Of a stretch of 64,000 nt of DNA, positions 11,696 to 23,100 are shown piece after piece. Under the pieces are notes generated by a model that searched no databases, was not told the origin of the DNA, and saw only the letters and a list, made by a program, of their open reading frames with translations. The position numbers and the translations under genes are program-made. The stretch is from contig NC_054876.1 of assembly GCF_018320785.1 (NCBI RefSeq), forward strand, positions 19,986,212 to 20,050,211, given 5' to 3'. The first letter of the stretch is position 1. Every line of letters begins with the position of its first letter. The stretch comes from Cheilinus undulatus (Eukaryota > Chordata > Actinopteri > Labriformes > Labridae).

Positions 11696-12170
11696 ATATA
11701 ACAGTAGAGGGAAATTTGGCGATTTTGATTAATATCTATAACGATACTGCCCACAACAAATTGTTATTAGAAACTCTAACAGAAAACACTGCTGATTTCA
11801 AACAGTCTTATGCTATAAAATCTACCTAAGTGGGTGGAGAATTTAATTTAGTAGACGAGTGGTTTGATAGATGTCCCTCTACCATGATACATTTCACCAC
11901 AGTAGAAGAGGCAATAAAAGAGGAATGTCATCGATGCCAACTTTCTGATATTTGGAGAGAGAAAAAATTAAAGAGTAGGCAATTCTGTTGGATAAAACCT
12001 AACAGTTGAGCCAGATTCAGAATTTATATGAAATTCATGTTAAAAATTAAGTTAAATATCCAGGAGTGATTACAGTATAACAAAAGATGTAAAAGCTAGA
12101 GAACAACTGAACTTTGAGACCCTACCTTTATGTCGGCTAGGTCTGATAATTTGTTTAACTCAATCAGATT
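11696..12170 (+). pseudogene. L1-like LINE ORF2 endonuclease-domain remnant
   Basis: The + strand reading contains ILINIYNDTAHNKLLLETL and then VGGEFNLV, the G-G-D-F-N block of apurinic endonuclease domains with Asp changed to Glu. Further on are LSDIWREK and SRQFCW, matching the L-x-D-x-W-R region. Stops interrupt it. It starts exactly where the mariner ends, supporting insertion of the mariner into an L1 copy whose ORF1 lies at 8355-8880. Confidence 0.6.
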
Positions 12171-12179
12171 ATTTATGTA

Positions 12180-12545
12180 TGTATTTTAAGTTTATTTGTC
12201 AGGGACAGATACAGTATACTTAGATAACTGAGAACAGCTATCCCATGCAAGTATCATAGTGTTTATACACTAATTTGCACCGTCTGTTTCTTTTACGAGA
12301 ACTAAAAGCTAAACCAGTTGATTAAAAAAGGGAGAAAGTGAACTGGGTACAACAGAGACAGTGAAGGTAAAAACACATTAAACAGTGACAATGTTACAGA
12401 AAATCAAACATGAGAGCAGCTCTGTTGCTGAATTAACCAGGATTTAGCTCTCTTAAAGGTGATGACATCTGTGATTAGTTTCAGCTGTTCAGAAAGAGAG
12501 TTCCGGGATTTCACTCCTTTTACAGAGAAAGAAGATTATTGCCAA
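12180..12545 (-). pseudogene. LINE 3' end (CR1/Rex1-like) remnant
   Basis: On the - strand the segment reads FSVKGVKSRNSLSEQLKLIT and then DVITFKRAKSWLIQQQ, the usual C-terminal tail of Rex1/CR1-type reverse transcriptases (G-x-x-x-W-N-S-L ... F-K-x-x-L), followed by an AT-rich 3' UTR. It is 5'-truncated. Confidence 0.5.
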
Positions 12546-12615
12546 CCTCATTGGGAAAAAACAAAAATTGTGTTAGGACAAATGATGTAGTTAAACCATT
12601 AAAGATGGTTGTTAT

Positions 12616-12785
12616 GGGGCGTGCCGGTAGTGGTTAAGGCGTGTGCCATGTACGCAGGCGACCAGGGTTCGAATCCGGCCCGTGGCACTATTTCCTGCAT
12701 GTCTCTCCCCGCTTTCCTCCCTGTTTCCGACTCTATCCACTGTCCTATCAAATAAAGGCCAAAAATAAATCTTTAAAAAAAAAAA
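12616..12785 (+). repeat. tRNA-derived SINE
   Basis: Same family as 3038-3223. Box B is perfect (GGTTCGAATCC), box A is shortened, and the tail has AATAAA and poly(A). A perfect 15-bp target-site duplication lies at 12601-12615 and 12786-12800, so this insertion is young. Confidence 0.92.
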
Positions 12786-12877
12786 AAAGATGGTTGTTAT
12801 AATGTTATTGATTATGATATATGGTATGATAAAACTTAATTGGCTTCAACAATTTGTATGTAATAGTAATGGGATAT

Positions 12878-13323
12878 ACAGGGGCATAGCTAGGGATTTT
12901 TGGCCCCCAGAAAGAATATCACACATGGCCCCCCTTAACTGGCTAGCCAAGCAACAAATGTTGCATCATTTTTTACAAATATATATGCATGTTAGTGTAT
13001 TTTTTATGCATAATGTCCCCATTTATGAGCAATATTTTTATTGTGGTTGAATTGAATTTACTTGCATTGTTTCGCAGCGCTGGGCTATACCATTTGGACA
13101 TTTTTAAGGGAGGAGATGAGGCACCCCCAGTATTTATTTTACTCAATTTGATACAAATTTCAATCTATTGACCCATTAATTTTGTTGCTTTAGATTCAAT
13201 GACAGTAATTACTAAGAAAAAAATAGATAAAAACACACTTTTCATTGCAGGCTCCTCAAGAGCCCCTCCCTACTGCGGGCCCGGGTAATCAGTACCCTTG
13301 CCCCCCCCCCTTGCTACGCCCCT
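12878..13323. mobile_element. hAT MITE with intact 8-bp target duplication
   Basis: TGGGATAT is duplicated exactly at 12870-12877 and 13324-13331. The ends are inverted AGGGGC(A/G)TAGC sequences. The 446-bp interior is noncoding and ends in a C-rich run. The 8-bp duplication is the hAT hallmark. Confidence 0.85.
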
Positions 13324-13331
13324 TGGGATAT

Positions 13332-14109
13332 GGTTCAACCCTCCTGTGTTTCTAAACTACCCATTAAGTTGTCTTCCTATTCTGGAATCTGGCCTTTAAG
13401 CACAATTTTACTCCACACATTTTGAGCAGAAGAGATCCTGTGCATGGGTTTGCATTTTCCACACCTACACCAACCTACCTACTCAATACTTTCAAATAAA
13501 GTTTCTCTGCTCTCTCTTTCAGCCCGCTGACTCTCCATCTGTAAAAGTTCCTCTTTGGTGTACTCCGGTTCATAAAATTTCCTCTTGTATCCACAGTATA
13601 CAGCACATCATAATCACTGGAGTCAAAATTGCTCATATTATCTTTGTTTTAGCTTGGTGTGGTGTTATTATCCCTGTAGAAGCCTGTAGACCCACACAGC
13701 TGATCAGAGGATATCGGTGTGCTGCAGGAGACAAAATGGTGAAAGATGCATCATAAATTAGTGCCTGACACAGAGGGGGTTTTTTGGGGGGAGAAATGAA
13801 GTGCCTTGTACGTTTTCAACACTGCATACAGGCAAGCCAATATATTTTCCTGGTCCATTTTTATGCAAAACTCGTTAAACTATGTGGATAAAATGTTCCA
13901 CTCTACAGCCATTATGCCACAGATCTCTCTGAGCTCGTTATAACCACAGGACCAACTTTCACAGAAATTACTGAAGGCTAATGCCCCTACTATAGCCAAG
14001 TATCTCATATGACCCAACTTCAAAAATCCTGAAATATCCCTTTAACTGGTCTGACTGGTGCCTACCTGAGAATCCGCCTCCTTTAACTTTCTCTCCTTCT
14101 TGAACAAAC
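13332..14109. other. Intergenic; possible degraded MITE
   Basis: No gene seen. The right part (about 13640-14045) ends in AATATCCCTTTAA, a common terminus of fish MITEs, but no matching left end is clear. Confidence 0.35.
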
Positions 14110-14745
14110 TGAACTGTCCTTGCTCCCTGATTAAATCCTGCATTCACCTTCTGCTTTCAATTCCTGCAGCCAGACTTTTCAACCCTGTCATGTATACCCA
14201 ACCCATCAATTTATGTTCTGGGGTGATGGTAGAACATCATAGGTAGACCTTAACAGGAATATGAACCCCTATCTTCCATACTCCATATAGGTCTCTCCAA
14301 CTCAGCTTCCTCTTGTCTACACTCTCCCAGTTCATCCATCGTCCCTGCTTAGCCTGAGCCACAGCCTTAGTACTCCTTACTACTTCCTCCTGTCTATGTA
14401 CCTGTTCCACTACTTGTCTCCTTCTATCTTTAGGACCTGCTTTGTTCCAGGCTGGTCTGCCTGAGCCCAACCCCAGGCCTCTCTGGCCTATCTGGACATT
14501 GTCTACAATCTCAGCATGCCTAAGAGCTGCCTCTGCCTCCTCTACTGCGTGTCTTGGGTTCCATTTCCTTCATCTAGTTGGATTTGGGACTACATTGCTA
14601 ATTATTCTGTCTTTGCTCCTTGATAGCAACTCTGTTCTAACCTTTGTGCACTTGAACTCTTCTGTCAAGCTAGTAAGCGGGAGTTGGAGTATCCCTTTAC
14701 CATACAGTGCCACTGCTAAGGCACAGAGGAATGCTGAACCACTTC
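14110..14745 (-). pseudogene. Non-LTR retrotransposon reverse-transcriptase fragment
   Basis: The - strand gives QGRWMNWESVDKRKLSWRDL followed by YGVWKIGV. This resembles the Q-G-x-W-x-x-W-E ... R-K-x-x-W-x-D-L-W block near the C-terminus of a fish LINE reverse transcriptase family. The flanking frames are closed by stops. Family assignment within LINEs is uncertain. Confidence 0.45.
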
Positions 14746-14754
14746 CTTACATAA

Positions 14755-15970
14755 CACTATATTGCCAGAAGTACTGGCTCACCTGCCTTGACTCGCATAT
14801 GAACTTAAGTGACATCCCATTCTTAATCTATAGGGTTTAATATGACATCAGGCCACCTTTTGCCACTATAATAGCTTCAACTCTTCTGGGCTTTCCACAA
14901 GGTTTAGGAGTGTGTTTATGGGAATTTTTGACCATTCTTCCAGAAGCACATTTGTGAGGTCACACACTGATGTTGTCTTCACTCTAATTCATCCTAAAGG
15001 TGTTCTATCGGGTTGAGGTCAGGACTCTGTGCAGGCCAGTCAAGTTCATCCACACCAAACTCTCTCATCCATGCTTTTATGGACCTTGCTTTGTGCACTG
15101 GTGCACAGACATGTTGGAACAGGAAGGGGCCATCCCCAAACTGTTCCCACAAAGTTGGGAGCATGGAATTGTCCAAAATCTCTTGGTATGCTGAAGAATT
15201 CAGAGTTCCTTTCACAGGAACAAAGGAGCCAAGCCCAGCTCCTGAAAAACAACCCCACACCATAACCCCCCCATCCACCAAACTTTACACTTGGCACAAT
15301 ACAGTCAGACAAGTACCGTTCTCTTGGCAACCACCAAACCCAGACTCGTCAGTCAGATTACCAGATGGAGAAGTGTGATTCGTCACTCCAGAGAACACGT
15401 CTCTGCTGCTGTAGAGTCCAGTACTTTACACCACTGCATCTGACGCTTTGCATTGCACTTGGTGATGTATGGCTTGGATGCAGCAGCTCAGCCATGGAAA
15501 CCCATTCTATGAAGCTCTCTACACACTGTTCTTGAGCTAATCTGAAGGCCACATGAAGTTAGGAGGTCTGTAGCGATTGACTCTGCAGAAAGTTGGCGAC
15601 CTCTGAGCACTACGCGCCTCAGCATCTGCTGACCCCGCTCTGTCATTTTAAAGTGGCCTACCACTTTGTGGCTGAGTTGCTGTCATTCCCAATCGCTTCC
15701 ACTTTGTTATAACACCACTGCTAGTTGACTGTGGAATATTTAGGAGCGAGGAAATTTTAGGACTGGACTTGTTGCACAGGTGGCATCCTAGCGCAGTACC
15801 ATGCTGGAAATCACTGAGGTCCTGAGAGTCACCCATTCTTTCACAAATTTTGGTAGAAACAGTCTGCATGCCTAGGTTCTTGATTTTATACTGCTGTGGC
15901 CATGGAAGTGATTGAAACACCTGATTTCAATTATTCGGATGGGTGAATGAATACTTTTGGCAATATAGTG
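14755..15970 (-). mobile_element. Tc1/mariner element with both ends and a frameshifted transposase
   Basis: The ends are inverted copies of CACTATATTGCCA(G/A)AAGTA. On the - strand the transposase begins near 15880 with the helix-turn-helix region (MQTVSTKICERMGDSQDLSD) and continues through WSDESHF and [15 protein letters not shown] to the DLNPIEHL catalytic end near 14997. It is split between frames at about 15560 and 15300, and the D-N-A-P block reads as HVCAPVH, so it is inactive. Length is close to full for the family. Confidence 0.88.
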
Positions 15971-16422
15971 TATAAGTTACAACAGAAAGCTGTAGCTTTG
16001 CTTGAGTATCATAGTAAAATTTAAGATAAGAGCCCAGGCTTAAGTAGTCTAAAAGTAATAATTACACACTAAAGATTCACAAATACCGTATATCTCTGGA
16101 TTTTTATGAAAATATTTTAGGATTTACACATAATTGACCGTTTCAGAAAAATGTTTTTCAGCGCTCACAAAAATATTTGCCTTAATAAATATAAAAATCA
16201 TATATAAAAAAGAAATATTCACAAATGTATTAATTATGTACACAAAAAATATATTTATTGAAATCTGTAAATCAGAAATAAATATTTTCATTGCAAAAAT
16301 TTCTATTTTTTATCAAAAACATTTTCGTTTGTTGTGTGTCATTTAAGTACAAACCTTATAAGATGTATTTACAAGCCCCTCTTTTTGTGAATCACGCTGC
16401 ATTTTCGTAAGACTTTAGACTC
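15971..16422. other. AT-rich intergenic spacer
   Basis: Very AT-rich sequence with many ATAAA and AAATAT runs. No gene or repeat recognised. Confidence 0.5.
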
Positions 16423-16764
16423 CTACGGCTTTTTCTTCATTTCCATAAGGACAGACGCCTTTTCATAATAAATTATACCGTGGTACCTTAACATAAACAT
16501 GATCCGACGTAAGGTTGCCACTAACACGGTAACTTCTTGAGCCGTAACACCTACCGTCAGACAAAACTCAGGGAATACTGAATTTTTTAGCTCGTCATGT
16601 GATTCTGTCGTAAACAGGAAGCAGCTGATCTTGACTTCACTGCCTGCTTCTACCAAGTAATGCATACAACTTTGTTCTTCAAAAATAGAAACCATTGTCT
16701 GAAGCTGCTTGAATTTAAGAAATCTTTCTACTCTCCCGGGGTAAGTACTCGATAAATTACTCAT
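16423..16764 (-). CDS. Unrecognised 113-aa ORF next to the rraga promoter
   Basis: An uninterrupted ATG-to-TAG frame on the - strand, unusually long for this AT-rich DNA. The product starts MSNLSSTYPGRVERFLKFKQ and ends MEMKKKP. It has no signal peptide or obvious membrane segment, two mildly hydrophobic patches (SCFLF; IMFMLRY) and no motif I can name. The ATG lies about 400 bases from the rraga start codon in a divergent arrangement, so a shared promoter is possible. A strong GTAAGTAC donor on the + strand (16741) overlaps its first codons, which argues that part of this sequence may instead be a noncoding rraga exon. It could be a small intronless gene, the first exon of a longer gene, or chance. 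Confidence 0.3.
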   Translation of the reverse strand: MSNLSSTYPGRVERFLKFKQLQTMVSIFEEQSCMHYLVEAGSEVKISCFLFTTESHDELKNSVFPEFCLTVGVTAQEVTVLVATLRRIMFMLRYHGIIYYEKASVLMEMKKKP

Positions 16765-17070
16765 ATTTACTCAGCTAGCTAGCCTTGTTAGCTTGGCTGA
16801 GCTACCTGACATCTATCTGGACTGTTTACCGTGCCAGCTAACTTAGCATTAGCTTAGGTTAGGTGTTTATTCCGAGTAGACAGGATAATTTTATGAATTT
16901 ATAAGCTATTTTTAAGTTAGTAAGTGTGTTTTTTAAACTAACGCGGGGTGATACGTTTATGACGTATCCGCTTTAATCTTTTTCTTTGCTGTAACATCGA
17001 TATTCTGCTCCATAGAGCTAACATCACATGTAGCAGCTAGGTGAAAATATTTGTTTTTGTCGTTCCGCAG
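16741..17070 (+). other. rraga: Putative rraga 5'-UTR intron
   Basis: A near-consensus donor GTAAGT at 16741-16746 pairs with a 3' splice site TCGTTCCGCAG ending at 17070, upstream of the rraga ATG at 17164. This suggests a noncoding first exon ending at 16740. A TGACGTAT (CRE/ATF-like) motif near 16962 lies within the interval. Inference from splice motifs only. Confidence 0.35.
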
Positions 17071-17163
17071 AAGGAGAGGAACAGGAGAGCTGCTGCGGAC
17101 ACTCACTGAAGTCATCTGACCTGCAGCTCAGAGAAATACTCCATATCGTGTCTGTAAAGGGGG

Positions 17164-20100
17164 ATGTCAAGCACAGCAATGAAGAAAAAGGTAAAATAGA
17201 TTGACACATTTTACTTTTTGTAGCATCATCAGAAGTGTTGAAGAATGATTTTAAGCCAAGTCCTTAAGATTTAAAGCTTTATCTTAAACAGTTGTTTTAA
17301 AATGAGAATGGTAGCTGTTATCATATATAATGTTCATGTATAAAGGTCACTTTGATAATCTTGTGGACTTTTCTGTAGTCAAATACACTGGATAAAACCA
17401 TATGCCTAGGACAAGATTCTAGGAAATATTTCACCCCAAGGCAAAGAGCAAGGGTAGTATCAAAACAATACAAAGATTGCTTTAAGTTGAAATAGGAAAT
17501 AAAAATACAAAGTGTATCAAAATCATGCTTAGTTATCAGTATGCGTTAGTGTGGCTTGGTTACAGTCTTATCTTCCTGACAGACACAAATTCAGCTACAG
17601 TTCTTGCCTTTATCGACATGGATTCTGTGGATTAAACCATCCTAGTATCTTCCTGAGAATTTAAGCTTAAAGTTGGCTTAAAGCTTTCAATTTAAATTTT
17701 ATAATGTCCCATTAAAATTTAAGTAAAACAGTGGCAATCTTGGTTAGACAAAATTAACATTTTAACAATAATTATAAAAAAATTATAGCATCAGATTCTC
17801 TTATTTGAACTGTCACAATGAAATGATGGAGAGGTTTGGTCATCTCCATAAAAAGTATTCCTAGTGTTGATTAACATTACAAAATTATTCCACTGATAAA
17901 GCTATGGTGCTGGCATTTTTCTATTACTGAGAACCAATGTGAAATTCATCAGGTATTTTTTCATTGTAATTTGCTCTGAGTCAGGTGATTTTTATTTGCA
18001 ACACAAGTTCTTACAGTGAGAGAAAAGCTTTAAACGTCATTGATTGTTAAATGTTGACGTCATGCTTTCAGGTGTTACTGATGGGAAAAAGTGGGTCTGG
18101 AAAGACCAGTATGAGATCAATCATCTTTGCCAACTACATAGCTCGAGACACACGCCGCCTTGGAGCTACAAGTAAGAGTACAAAAAAAGTGGTACATGGA
18201 GATATGTGTTTGCTGCTGGATGTTTCTTAAGCTTCTTACTTTTTTGTTCTTTTGTGGAGTGTAGTTGATGTGGAGCACTCCCATGTTCGATTTCTTGGCA
18301 ATCTGGTCCTAAACCTGTGGGACTGTGGAGGGTAAAGCACAATTCTTCTTTATATGCAGGAAGATTCAAAGTTGTCCTCCTTTATTAATCCATGTTTGTA
18401 ACTCTTCTCTGTACTTCTTCTAAATCTCAGTCAGGATACGTTCATGGAGAACTACTTCACCAGTCAGAGAGACAACATTTTCAGAAACGTAGAAGTGCTT
18501 ATTTATGTTTTTGATGTCGAGAGCCGTGAGCTGGAGAAGGACATGCACTACTACCAGTCATGCCTGGAGGCCATCCTGCAGAACTCCCCTGATGCCAAAG
18601 TGTTCTGCCTCGTTCACAAAATGGACCTGGTGCAGGAAGACCAGAGAGATCTGGTAAGCTTAATCCTTATTTTGTGTGTGGTTTCTCCTATAAGAGGCAC
18701 AGAAAGTTCTCATAGAGAAACAGTGCAACAACACTCTATCTTCTGCAAAATCAGTGCTGTCACTGTTTGGAATTAAAAAAATAAAAGGCTTATTTATTAC
18801 CTGCATGACAACAGTGACACAAAGAAATTTTAGAATATTTTATTATACATAAAGTTGTCCAAAATTTTGAAACTACTTTTTCTTTCAATATCTTTCAATC
18901 AAACATATTTTTTGCAATGCCATTTTTTTGCCACACATTGCCGTGATTTCAAAACAGGTGTTGATGATTTTTACTTGTGTGAAATCAAAATTAAAAATCT
19001 GATGTCTTGACAATTCTGATATGAAGGCTCAAGAAGTTCTTATTACAGCCAAGTGTGACTTATTTGACTATTTTTTACACAGTAATGAAAGAGTATAACC
19101 AGGAAAATGTTGTACAGCAAGGCTATTCAGTTAGTTTGGAATTAGGGCCAGATCTAAAAAAGGACCCCACATGAACAGCCTGAAAGATATCACTTCACAT
19201 AAAGCATGTATTATTATCTTTATAGCTTTCATCAATACAATTATTTTAGATTTTCTCATCCATAATAACTTCCTTCATTGACGCAAGCATAAACATCTTT
19301 GCAGTTGTGAAAGTTTTTACCCTTTTTTTTTTTTTTTTTTAAGATTTTTTTTGGCCTTTTTGCCTTTATTGGATAGGACAGTGGACAGAGTCAGAAACAG
19401 GGAAGAGAGCGGGGAGAGACATGTGGGAAACAGCGCCACGGGCCGGATCCGAACCCGGGTCGCCTGCGTACATGGCACATGCCTTAACTACTCGACTACC
19501 GGCGCGCCAAAAGTTTTTTACCTTTTGCCTAAAATCTATGCCACTAGTTTTGATGCTGATGTAGCTCTCTCTTGTTCTGTACTAGCCTGAAAAGGGTGCC
19601 ATGAGTCTTCAGATCTTCTAGCAGCAAAAGAAAGTTGTCCTAAAATGCCTTCTCAGGTTGTATTCCTTGCACGCCAATATGCCAGTAGGCCTGACACAAA
19701 CGGATAAAAACACATACTTCTACGTCCTGTCCCTGTTGAACTGTCTGTTCTCTGTATCTTTTTTTTTTATTATTATTATTTTTTTATCAAAGTAGGAGAG
19801 ACCTTTTGTCTGGCTTTCTGGCCAAGAACATGTTGACAGGTGCTGAAATTTGTGCACTGAGATGCTGGATTAAAAAGCAGTGCCTTTGTCAGGCAGGAAT
19901 GAGAGGAGATGTAAACAAGGATTACTGCAACATCATGAAGTGAGGTGAAAAAAACTAGGAAATTAATATGACATGTTCAAATATGCTAAAACTTGCATCT
20001 TTTTGTTAAGAAAAACTTGTGTGGATCTTTTTTAAGCATAAGTAGTCTAAAAGTAGTCTTAAAGTGTCACTAAACATAACCTTTGGGGCCTGGCCTGGCC

Positions 20101-23100
20101 CCAGGGCCTCCAGTTGAATAGCCTTGCTGTCCAGTATTAAGGCCAGTTCACAGTGTCATTTAAGGTCATTATATTAACACCCCTGTGATGGGGTGTAAAT
20201 ATAATGCTGTATTCAGAGATAGTAATAGAGGCAGCAATGGGATCAATAGGGCCATCAGGGGGTGCAGCGCTCTATGTGTCCAAGTCTGACTGTGTGTGTG
20301 AAGAGCTCCTGCTGTGCTGTGTTCCCTCGCCATCCTACAATGCCAAAACACACTGCAAAGTAACAGATATAATCAAGTATCATGTTATGGTGGAATCAGT
20401 ATCAGTGTCTTAAGCTGTAATAAAAGCAGGGCTTTGTTTTGTTGTTGTTGTGAAAATGCACCACGAAGCTACCTTTGATCACGACTAAACAATACAATCC
20501 ACTCATCACATTACATATATAATAGATTTTTAATGTACAACACCTTTTAGCAGTGAAAACAGCATATTATATTTTTGGAAGATATAGTCTACAGAAGACT
20601 GAATATAGAACCATCACCACTTAAAGAGAACCCTGCATGTTAAGACATGTTGTCCTATTTTAACATTTGTGTTTTCTACATGTACTGTATGTTGTACAGA
20701 GAAACACAAAAGATTTCTACATTTTAGGACATTTAACTAATAAATTCCCATGTAGGTTGCCATTTTGTGCTGTGCACTCTGTGTAGTGGTGTCATCTGGT
20801 TGCATTGTTCTTCTTCCTAAATCTCTCTGATTGTATCAACCTTGATCTGCATGACAGTAACTTCTCCTTTTTTCTCTTCACCAAAAGTGAGTTCCAGTTA
20901 AAGTTAAAAAGGTTTCAAATATGAAACTCCATAGGAAGAACAGTGCGTTTATGTGACAGCACTACTAGTGTGCACTGCACAAAAATGGCAGCGTACATGT
21001 GAATCTATTTTATAAATTTTTCCCCAAAATGTAGAAATCTTCCAAGTTTCTCTATGCAAGGTGCATATAAAAGTTGTGAAAGTTAGCAAGGATAACCGCA
21101 ACTGGATGTAATTTGACATTTATTTATCTATTAATCATACTGAATTGATTTTTAAAGTCAGTGATGAGAAATATTTGCAGACATTGGTTCGGGAAAGCTT
21201 AGGGTGTACACTGTAGCTCCAGGCACAATGAACCCTCATAGGGTTTGTTGTGCCTCAAGCACATATTGGCTCAGGTGGGAGAGTGGGGTACTAAAGGGGA
21301 GGAGATGGCCAGATATGAATTTATGGAGACGCAGGAGGAGATGTGGTTGATTTTCTTTTTGAAATTCTGCTATAAAGCAACACTTCATAAAGGCAACAAG
21401 TCTAAATATGTGGGGTTCCTCCAAACAGTTAAAATCAAATGTCTACATTCTTGACTTATGAAATGAATTTGTTAATATTTCAAACTGGCAATCTTACTAA
21501 CTGCCATCTGTTTTCACAGATCTTTAAAGAACGTGAAGAAGATCTGAAGAGACTGTCCAGACCTCTGGCCTGCACATGTTTCAGGACATCAATCTGGGAT
21601 GAAACCCTCTATAAGGTTGAGATATACGACTGTCTGTTCATAAATATGCATCATAATAAAGTCATCACTGTAGTGATGACTTAATTATTTACTTTAATGT
21701 CTTCATAGGCCTGGTCAAGCATAGTGTACCAGCTCATCCCCAATGTCCAGCAGCTGGAGACCAACCTGAGAAATTTTGCACAGATCATAGAGGCAGATGA
21801 AGTTCTTCTGTTTGAGAGAGCCACCTTCCTGGTGAGAGCAGTCATGTGTGGTTCAACCATCCATACAGAGAATCTGAACCTTTTTGTTTAAGTTGTGTTA
21901 TGTTTAATTTTTTTTAATGCAGGTGATCTCCCACTATCAGTGCAAAGAGCAGCGTGATGCTCATCGCTTTGAGAAGATCAGTAACATTATCAAACAGTTC
22001 AAACTCAGCTGTAGGTAAGTTCAATCTGCAGAAAAACATCCTCTTAACACATGCATTCTGCTCTATTTCTTCAGTGTTTTTAATCAATAAACTTTTTTTC
22101 ATTCCAGTAAACTTGCGGCCTCTTTCCAAAGCATGGAAGTGAGGAACTCTAACTTTGCCGCCTTCATTGACGTCTTCACTTCCAACACATATGTCATGGT
22201 CATCATGTCAGACCCCTCCATTCGTAAGTTGTGCCTTTAGCATTTCTCTGCAGTGAGTTAAAACTAGACTTTGGAGGTACTAGGTTTAAAATGATCTTGC
22301 TGTTAAAAAAAGATACCCCCCCCCCCAACCACAGAAACACTTCCTCCTGGTGTGAATCCATGAAAGTGTGTTGAGAAAAAGACAAAAATGTCGACAGTCT
22401 GCAGGAGTTTGCTTGGAATTTTCAAGAACAGGCACCATTATTTGTTGCCCAGGACTTTTTTACTTTTTTGTGTCCATTTTATGAAAGAGAGTATGGATAT
22501 TGTTTGATTTTACTACATTCATGTGACAACTCTATAATGTGAACAGGAGGGCCACATGAATGTAAGCAGTCAGGTAAGTGTTAAAGGTGACATATTTTAC
22601 CCTTTTAAGACAAGTTTATATTGTTCTCAGAGGTCCCCAAAACATGCTTGTGAAGTTTATTGCTGAAAAAACACTGCAGTATAGGATTTTTGCATGTCTA
22701 AAACCCCCTCTGTTTCAGCCCTTCTCAGAATGAGCCGTTTCTGTGTCTGTAAATGGTAATTAGCTGTCTGACTCCGCCCCTGACCACATCTCTCTCAGGA
22801 AATGGATGCAGCATTCGTGATATTACAGATACTTTCTCTGTTTTCCAAAGTTCAGACTGGGATTCGAATCATCAATCTCCTAGATTGTAGTCAGTAGGGT
22901 AACCCGCTTAGCTATCCAGTATCTCAGCTAGTAGCTGAGAGGATCAGTAGAGGAGGGCGGAACTTTCTTCCAAGTGGGGGAGGGCCAACCAAACCTGGGG
23001 GCAGGTGCTAAGGGCCCCTGGCGAGGTCACTAGATGTAAAATCTGATAACGGCTTGTTTCAGCACACATTTTCTGAAAGATGGAGAAAGAGAGGGGGAGA

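Noticed and set aside
12616-12700. Possible functional tRNA gene (box A and B)
   Set aside because: The sequence is the head of a repeated SINE with target duplications and a poly(A) tail; it lacks a proper cloverleaf and terminator.
14442-14840. 132-codon + strand ORF
   Set aside because: It is antisense to a LINE reverse-transcriptase remnant and runs into the Tc1 left end; no protein features.
15013-15378. 121-codon + strand ORF
   Set aside because: It is antisense to the Tc1 transposase on the - strand.
18444-18776. Reading exon 4 of rraga through to a stop at 18776 as a separate gene
   Set aside because: The frame leaves homology at the GTAAGC donor at 18654; downstream is intron.
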